Shown: piece after piece, positions 18,009 to 22,985 of the stretch
How positions within the stretch are numbered: position 1 is the first letter of the stretch
How the letters are laid out: every line of letters begins with the position of its first letter
NCBI GenBank assembly: GCA_041398825.1
Contig: JAWKTX010000010.1
Location: forward strand, 260,001-282,985
From: Planctomycetaceae bacterium
GTDB taxonomy: Bacteria; Planctomycetota; Planctomycetia; Planctomycetales; Planctomycetaceae
DNA: 22,985 bases
Direction: 5' to 3'
The notes under the pieces: model-generated
The model's database searches: none
The model's input: the letters and a program-made list of their open reading frames with translations, nothing else
Told to the model about the DNA's origin: nothing
Program-made: the position numbers and the translations under genes

Positions 18009-21000
18009 ATGAAATGGCGATGTTGTTCATGCGTAGCGGCCTGTGGGTTCCTGCTGTGCGGCCTGTTTCTAAACCCTTTGTCTGCTACACCTGCCAATGG
18101 TCAGGAAGACGCTTCAACGAAGCAGCCCGGCATTCCGGTCGACCATGCAAAACGCATGCAGCAGGGACTGCAATTGTTTCGCGAACGTGTACGACCGATC
18201 CTGACAGAGCACTGTCTTGATTGTCACGGCGGCGAATCGATCAAGGCAGATTTTGATCTGTCATCGCGTGATTCCCTTCTGGCAAGCGGCTTTGTTGGTG
18301 AATCTGCCAAAGACAGTTATCTTCTTCAGCTGATCAAACACGAAGCGGAACCACACATGCCGCTGAAGGCTGACAAGCTTTCTGAGACAGACATCGAAGT
18401 CATTCGAAACTGGATTCATCTCGGTGCGCCCTATGACAAGCCGCTGGCGGAGCAAAGGGTTCGACAATCAGCAACGATGGAAGTCACTGATTCGGATCGC
18501 CGCTTCTGGGCATTCCAGCCATTAAGTGCGGTACCAATTCCTGAAGTGGATCACGTCGAATGGTGCCGGACTCCCATCGATCGGTTTATCCTTTCAGCAC
18601 AGGAAAAAGTGGGCCTCCTGCCGAACGGCCCGGCCGCATCTCGCAACTTAGTGCGCAGAGCTGCCGTTGATTTGCATGGGCTGCCCGCCACGATGGAAGA
18701 AGTAAGTGAATTAGAGCAGCAGGCAAGCCCGGATGCCTGGGAAAACCTGGTGTCACGGCTTCTCGATTCGCCGCATTATGGCGAACGCTGGGCGCGACAC
18801 TGGATGGACATTGCCCGATTTGCAGAATCGCATGGCTACGAACAGGACTACGATCGACCGAATGCCTATCACTATCGCGATTTCCTGATCCGCGCGTTCA
18901 ACGAGGATCTGCCGTTTGACCAGTTCGTTCAGTGGCAGCTTGCCGGCGACGAACTCGCCCCTGAGAATCCCCTGGCCATGATGGCGACGGGATTCCTTGG
19001 TGCCGGGGCATTCCCAACACAGCTGACGGAAGCAGAATTTGAATCTGCACGCTACGACGAACTTGACGACATGGTCGCCACCACCGGAGTGGCCTTCCTC
19101 GGACTTTCCGTTGGTTGTGCTCGTTGCCACGACCACAAGTTTGATCCGATTCCTTCAGTCGACTACTACCGAATGGCTTCGAATTTCACTTCGACAATCC
19201 GAAGTGAAATTGAACTCGACCTGGACCCCAAAGCCAACCAGAGACGAAGGAAGGAATGGGAAGAACGCCTGACAGAATTGCAGGAGGATCTGGCGGCATT
19301 CGAACAAACGGAAGTACCGGCGTTGTTCGCAGCCTGGCTGCCGGGTTATATCCCTGGCGACTCCGTCTCCGACTGGGAAACACTCACTGTTTCATCGGTT
19401 TCGGCTGAGAATCAATCGAAGTTTGAGTTGCAGGAAGACGCCAGCTGGCTTGCTGTTGGCAAGGCGCCCAATAAAGACATCGTGACAATCACCGCAGAGT
19501 CACGGGGAAAAACAGCCGGGGCACTGCGACTGGAGACGCTGGTTCACGATTCTCTGCCCAATCAGGGCCCGGGGCGTGCGGCCAACGGGAACTTCGCTCT
19601 GGGCGACATCCGGATTTCGGTAGTACCTCTGGCACGCAGCTCAGAACCGGTCGATATCAGGCTGGTAACTGCCCGGGCTACACATCAACAAAATGAGGAT
19701 TCGCTCAGCGTTAACGCCTCAATCGATGACGATCCGATTTCCGGGTGGGCTGTCGATGGGGGTGGTATCGGTAAAGATCAGGCAGCGGTCTTCGATTTTG
19801 CCGAAACGATTGGGTCGGATCGAGGGCACCGATGGACCATCGTGCTGCGCCAACAGCATCCAAATACTCAGCACGCGATCGGTCGGTTTCGTTTCTCCAT
19901 TGGAAACAAGGCGGGGTTGGCTGCCACTGTTGGAGACAGCGGTGTTGATCCTGCGATAGCAAACTCGCTGGAAGTGGCTCAGACGAATGGCGATCAGACA
20001 GCGGAAGCGTGGAAGATTGCCCAGCGATGGTTTGCAACGACGCTTCCGGAGTGGCAGAAACGCCACCAGGCGCTTCAGCAACACAAGGCAAAAGGCCCGG
20101 ATATCCGATTGACCCGGGTGATGGTGACAAGCGAGGGACTGCCGAAGATGTCCCACCATGCTGATGGTCGCGGCTTTCCCCATTTTTATCCGCAAACCTT
20201 TATTCTGAATCGGGGAGACGTGCATCAGAAAAATGCGGTGGCTGCACCCGGGTTTCTTCAGGTACTCAAGCCCGCTGAGGCTCAGGAAAGTGACTGGCAG
20301 GTAAAGCCGCAGTCGGGGCATGGGCGAACGAGTTTTCGGAGGGCCGCTCTTGCAAACTGGATGACGGATTCAAGAACCGGAGCGGGGGCACTGGTGGCCC
20401 GAGTCATCGTCAACCGCTTATGGCAACATCACTTTGGACGTGGCCTGGTGACCACACCCAACGATTTTGGTGTTTCAGGAGAACGGCCTACGCATCCGGA
20501 ACTCCTGGAATGGCTGGCCAATGATCTTGTCGAAAACGGCTGGCGGCTGAAACGACTTCATCACATGATCATGACCAGCGCTGTTTATATGCAATCGGCT
20601 GAGCAAGACGAACAACGTGCCGCAGTTGATCGTGAAAACACATTACTCTGGCGTTGGACACCGCGGCGCGTGGAAGCAGAGGTGATTCGCGATTCGATGC
20701 TGGCCGTCAGCGGTCAGCTGGACCGAACGATGTACGGACCAGGAACTCTGGACCAGAAAATGACTCGTCGCAGCGTGTACTTCTTCGTCAAACGCAGTCA
20801 GTTGATACCCATGATGATGCTGTTCGACTGGCCCGAACATCTGGTGAGTATTGGTCAGCGGCCCACTACGACCATTGCACCTCAGGCACTGATGTTCATG
20901 AACAACCCGCAGGGGCGGGCCTGGTCCAGTGCGATGGCGCGCCGATTGCCTGCAGATTCACCACACGAGGCAATTCAAACGGCCTGGCAGATGGCGCTTG

Positions 21001-21161
21001 CGCGACGACCAACGTCAGAGGAACAGGCTGCGCTGGAAAAGTTTCTGGAACAGCAGCTTGATGATTATCGACGACGCAACATTCCCGAACCCATGCTGAA
21101 TGCTCTGACCGACTTATGCCAGACATTAATGAGCATGAACGAATTTGTTTACATCGACTGA
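18009..21161 (+). CDS. Planctomycete cytochrome protein: PSCyt1 - DUF1549 - DUF1553 (second copy)
   Basis: 1,050 aa. The Sec-type signal is unusually cysteine-rich (C5, C6, C8, C12, C17) and probably ends near SATPANGQ. PSCyt1 (about 55-150) has CLDCH at 69-73 and a later HMPLKADKLS, whose Met is the likely distal haem ligand. DUF1549 (about 175-400) has CARCH at 370-374 followed by DHKFDPIP. The middle (about 430-660) is beta-rich and holds LPNQGPGRAANGNF, a common element of this family. No clear discoidin signature is seen, unlike the first copy. DUF1553 (about 778-1030) has ALANWMTD, NRLWQHHFGRG and APQALMFMNNP. Overall identity with the 12844 protein is limited to the family motifs, so this is not a recent tandem duplicate. 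It begins 86 nt after DUF1501 and ends 145 nt before a convergent gene. Confidence 0.93.
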   Translation: MKWRCCSCVAACGFLLCGLFLNPLSATPANGQEDASTKQPGIPVDHAKRMQQGLQLFRERVRPILTEHCLDCHGGESIKADFDLSSRDSLLASGFVGESAKDSYLLQLIKHEAEPHMPLKADKLSETDIEVIRNWIHLGAPYDKPLAEQRVRQSATMEVTDSDRRFWAFQPLSAVPIPEVDHVEWCRTPIDRFILSAQEKVGLLPNGPAASRNLVRRAAVDLHGLPATMEEVSELEQQASPDAWENLVSRLLDSPHYGERWARHWMDIARFAESHGYEQDYDRPNAYHYRDFLIRAFNEDLPFDQFVQWQLAGDELAPENPLAMMATGFLGAGAFPTQLTEAEFESARYDELDDMVATTGVAFLGLSVGCARCHDHKFDPIPSVDYYRMASNFTSTIRSEIELDLDPKANQRRRKEWEERLTELQEDLAAFEQTEVPALFAAWLPGYIPGDSVSDWETLTVSSVSAENQSKFELQEDASWLAVGKAPNKDIVTITAESRGKTAGALRLETLVHDSLPNQGPGRAANGNFALGDIRISVVPLARSSEPVDIRLVTARATHQQNEDSLSVNASIDDDPISGWAVDGGGIGKDQAAVFDFAETIGSDRGHRWTIVLRQQHPNTQHAIGRFRFSIGNKAGLAATVGDSGVDPAIANSLEVAQTNGDQTAEAWKIAQRWFATTLPEWQKRHQALQQHKAKGPDIRLTRVMVTSEGLPKMSHHADGRGFPHFYPQTFILNRGDVHQKNAVAAPGFLQVLKPAEAQESDWQVKPQSGHGRTSFRRAALANWMTDSRTGAGALVARVIVNRLWQHHFGRGLVTTPNDFGVSGERPTHPELLEWLANDLVENGWRLKRLHHMIMTSAVYMQSAEQDEQRAAVDRENTLLWRWTPRRVEAEVIRDSMLAVSGQLDRTMYGPGTLDQKMTRRSVYFFVKRSQLIPMMMLFDWPEHLVSIGQRPTTTIAPQALMFMNNPQGRAWSSAMARRLPADSPHEAIQTAWQMALARRPTSEEQAALEKFLEQQLDDYRRRNIPEPMLNALTDLCQTLMSMNEFVYID

Positions 21162-21306
21162 TACGGGTGAATGGGCAGTCATTCGACATCAAAGAATGCC
21201 CGTTCAGATCTGGTATTCAAGAAGCGGGCTCAGGAAAACTGCGTTTATTCACAGCCAGCTTTTCCTGGTATCGAACGCGTTTCCACACCCCGCCCGAACG
21301 GTTGCT

Positions 21307-22602
21307 TCAGGACAACACTGGAAGCACCCTGCCACCGTCAACAATTTTCATTGGTCGCCCCAGAGGGCTCATATTCTCATGCGCGGCGTTAACGTCCAGT
21401 GCTTTGCAGATCGTTTGAAACAAGTCCGCTACATTCACTGGATGATCCGCGATTTCCGAGCCATCACCTGTTGAGGCCCCGTAAACCTGACCTCCCTGAA
21501 CACCGCACCCCGCCATCATGATGCTGAACACGCGGGGATAATGGTCACGGCCTTCTCGCGGATTGATCTTTGGAGTACGCCCGAATTCACCCATCCAGAC
21601 GATGAGCGTGTCCTTCAGCATTCCGCGTTCGTTCAGGTCACGAATCAGTGTTGCCGTTGCCGGATCGACTTCACCAGCATTGCGAGCACATTGTTCGAAA
21701 TTGTCCTGGTGCGTGTCCCAGTTACCTGAACGGACTTCAACAAAGGTGACACCGCGTTCAACAAGCCGACGGGCCAGAAGGCAGCCTTTGCCAAAATTGC
21801 TCTGCCCGTAGTCCGCTTGCAGAGACTGAGGTTCCGCCGAAATATCAAACGCTTCTGTTTCCGGAGTGAGAACCAGGCGTGATGCCTTTCCGTACAGTGA
21901 CTGATGAGTGTCAGCGAGGACCGCCGAAGTTGAAGTGGCGAATTCTCCACTCAGCTTTTCCATCAGAGCAGTACGGCGATGGAAGCGATCCTTTGACACA
22001 GACATAGCAATGTTTTCCGGCAGTCGTCCCGGTTGAGCAACAGCAAAGGGCTCATAATCCATGCCAAGAAATCCCGCACCAGGAATAGCACCTCCGGGTC
22101 CACCCGTACCGATTGAAACAAACGACGGCAGTTCTGCGGCAGCATCCCCGATCTGGCTGGCAATGCAGGCCCCAATCGAAGGATGCTTGACGCTTCCGGA
22201 TGGCGCGTAACCTGTATGCATCTGGTAACTGGCTCGCGGGTGACTGCCTTCCTTGTTTGTCATTGATCGAATGATGGCAATGTCACTCATTTGTCGCGCA
22301 ATCTGCGGCAGATTTTCAGCGATCTGAATTCCCGCCACGGCCGTTTGGATCGCTTCCGTTGGTCCCCCCGTCGATTTTCCTGGCTTCGGATCAAGAGTCT
22401 CGAATTGACTTGGCCCCCCCTGCATCCAGAGCAGGATCATGGATTTGCCGCGTTTACGAAGTTCTTCTGCTCCCGTCGCCATCAACTCACCGAAACTGAG
22501 AGCCCCTGCCGTCAACGAGACGGTGGAAACAGATTTCATAAAGCGGCGACGGCAGAATCCGTGTCGGCTGACACTGACCTGATCAAATGCGTGAATGCTC
22601 AT
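21307..22602 (-). CDS. DUF1501 protein, Tat-exported, GGPS subtype
   Basis: 431 aa from the ATG at 22602, with AAGG about 12 nt upstream. The twin-arginine motif is RRRFMK at 18-23, followed by a hydrophobic segment to about 40. The core has LLWMQGGPSQFETLDPKPG, the form usual for this family. It also has SHPRASYQMHTGY, FGKGCLLARRLVERGVTF, SGNWDTHQDN, GEFGRTPKINPREGRDHYP and a late HPVNVADLFQTI. It is about 65 residues shorter than the other DUF1501 here, and its N-terminal loops differ, so the two belong to different subfamilies. It lies 234 nt downstream of a DUF1553 gene on the same strand, its presumed partner, and converges on the 18009 gene. The spacer in front of it is strongly structured. 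Confidence 0.93.
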   Translation of the reverse strand: MSIHAFDQVSVSRHGFCRRRFMKSVSTVSLTAGALSFGELMATGAEELRKRGKSMILLWMQGGPSQFETLDPKPGKSTGGPTEAIQTAVAGIQIAENLPQIARQMSDIAIIRSMTNKEGSHPRASYQMHTGYAPSGSVKHPSIGACIASQIGDAAAELPSFVSIGTGGPGGAIPGAGFLGMDYEPFAVAQPGRLPENIAMSVSKDRFHRRTALMEKLSGEFATSTSAVLADTHQSLYGKASRLVLTPETEAFDISAEPQSLQADYGQSNFGKGCLLARRLVERGVTFVEVRSGNWDTHQDNFEQCARNAGEVDPATATLIRDLNERGMLKDTLIVWMGEFGRTPKINPREGRDHYPRVFSIMMAGCGVQGGQVYGASTGDGSEIADHPVNVADLFQTICKALDVNAAHENMSPLGRPMKIVDGGRVLPVLS

Positions 22603-22650
22603 GATGGATCAATCCTTCTGATGTCCGATGAAACTTGAATTGCCATTGCT

Positions 22651-22730
22651 GTTCTGAAACCGAGGCTGAGCCAGTCACGTCCGAGCCTGCAAAAGCGGAC
22701 GCTTCAAATGCCCAGCCCCGGTTTCAGAAC
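22651..22730. repeat. Long inverted repeat with a nested inverted repeat (18-bp arms)
   Basis: Arm GTTCTGAAACCGAGGCTG (22651-22668) is complementary to CAGCCCCGGTTTCAGAAC (22713-22730) at 17 of 18 positions. Inside the 44-nt loop, CGTCCG (22678-22683) pairs with CGGACG (22696-22701). On the minus strand it lies in the leader of the DUF1501 gene, 49 nt before its ATG, and after the stop of the DUF1553 gene. No T-run follows on either strand. Confidence 0.75.
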
Positions 22731-22750
22731 AACTGGATATTCCTCTCGTT

Positions 22751-22771
22751 ATTTCAGACTCCGTCTGAAAT
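22751..22771. repeat. Perfect 9-bp hairpin in the DUF1553/DUF1501 spacer
   Basis: ATTTCAGAC and GTCTGAAAT pair perfectly around a 3-nt loop. The stem shares the TTTCAGA/TCTGAAA core with the larger inverted repeat 20 nt away. It lacks a T-run on both sides, so it is more likely an RNA-stability, processing or protein-binding element than an intrinsic terminator. Confidence 0.65.
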
Positions 22772-22836
22772 GTTGTGGTGGCTGCAGATGGTTGTGCAGG
22801 AGAGATGAGGCTGGAAAGTGTTGCCTCGCCGATTTG

Positions 22837-22985
22837 TCAGGGTTTACTCATGAATTCGGCACTGTTGATCAAAGCCCACAGCAAGTCTTCTGTACCCTCA
22901 CGTCGATTACCGGATGTCTTCAGATAATCCATTGCGATGGACACTTCTGAATTACGGGGTTCCCGGCCGAGGCACCTTAAATACA
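22837..22985 (-). CDS. DUF1553 (PSCyt family) protein, C-terminal 48 aa, cut by the window end
   Basis: The minus strand is open from the window edge to a TGA at 22837-22839. It encodes 48 residues starting YLRCLGREPRNSEV and ending EDLLWALINSAEFMSKP. The 'YLR-x-LGREP' and 'EDLLWALINSAEF' blocks are the typical last helix pair of DUF1553 proteins. The upstream part, presumably with PSCyt1 and DUF1549, lies outside the window. The downstream DUF1501 gene on the same strand makes this a second DUF1553 to DUF1501 pair, running opposite to the first. Confidence 0.85.
   Translation of the reverse strand, partial: YLRCLGREPRNSEVSIAMDYLKTSGNRREGTEDLLWALINSAEFMSKP

Noticed and set aside
21162..21306. 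Bidirectional terminator between the convergent cytochrome and DUF1501 genes
   Set aside because: The best stem (GGGC/ATTC with GAAT/GCCC, 21173-21201) has a 4-nt bulge and no T-run.

Overview
The window comes from a planctomycete. The strongest evidence is three genes (one cut by the window edge) of the planctomycete-type cytochrome family (PSCyt1 / DUF1549 / DUF1553) and two Tat-exported DUF1501 genes. A tRNA-Ile/tRNA-Ala/23S cluster with no 16S beside it and a 23S 5' domain that is short around helices 9-10 agree with this. Few genes have good Shine-Dalgarno sequences. I cannot name the genus.

Layout. (1) 1-1750, minus strand: 5' part of a 23S rRNA gene, preceded in transcription order by tRNA-Ile(GAT) and tRNA-Ala(TGC), with a boxA-like element and a hairpin in the tRNA-Ala/23S spacer. 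The next gene upstream is a neutral zinc metallopeptidase (2025-2900, minus), so 16S is not adjacent. (2) 3358-6375, plus: an LptD/OstA-like outer-membrane protein. (3) 6743-12481, plus: mostly single-copy cellular genes, namely an FHA-EAL fusion, molybdenum insertase moeA, a membrane protein with a DivIC/FtsB-like coiled coil, a probable ATP-grasp protein and a family 2 glycosyltransferase. (4) 12844-22985: a block of planctomycete 'cytochrome + DUF1501' genes. On the plus strand are PSCyt1-DUF1549-discoidin-DUF1553, then DUF1501, then a second PSCyt1-DUF1549-DUF1553. Converging on the minus strand are the C-terminal end of a third DUF1553 protein and a second DUF1501.

How the genes may work together. 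Each large PSCyt protein carries a Sec-type signal and two CXXCH haem-c sites, and its DUF1501 partner carries a twin-arginine signal. The pairs should therefore meet outside the cytoplasmic membrane. Their substrate is unknown. The discoidin-like insert in the first protein suggests carbohydrate or surface binding (inference). The LptD-like protein and the glycosyltransferase point to a Gram-negative-type envelope. The FHA-EAL protein would connect phosphopeptide recognition to c-di-GMP.

I found no insertion sequence, CRISPR array, phage gene or convincing intrinsic terminator. The parts most worth a second look are the triplicated cytochrome/DUF1501 block, the structured intergenic segment at 22651-22771, the FHA-EAL fusion, and the DivIC/FtsB-like protein in a phylum known for FtsZ-less members.
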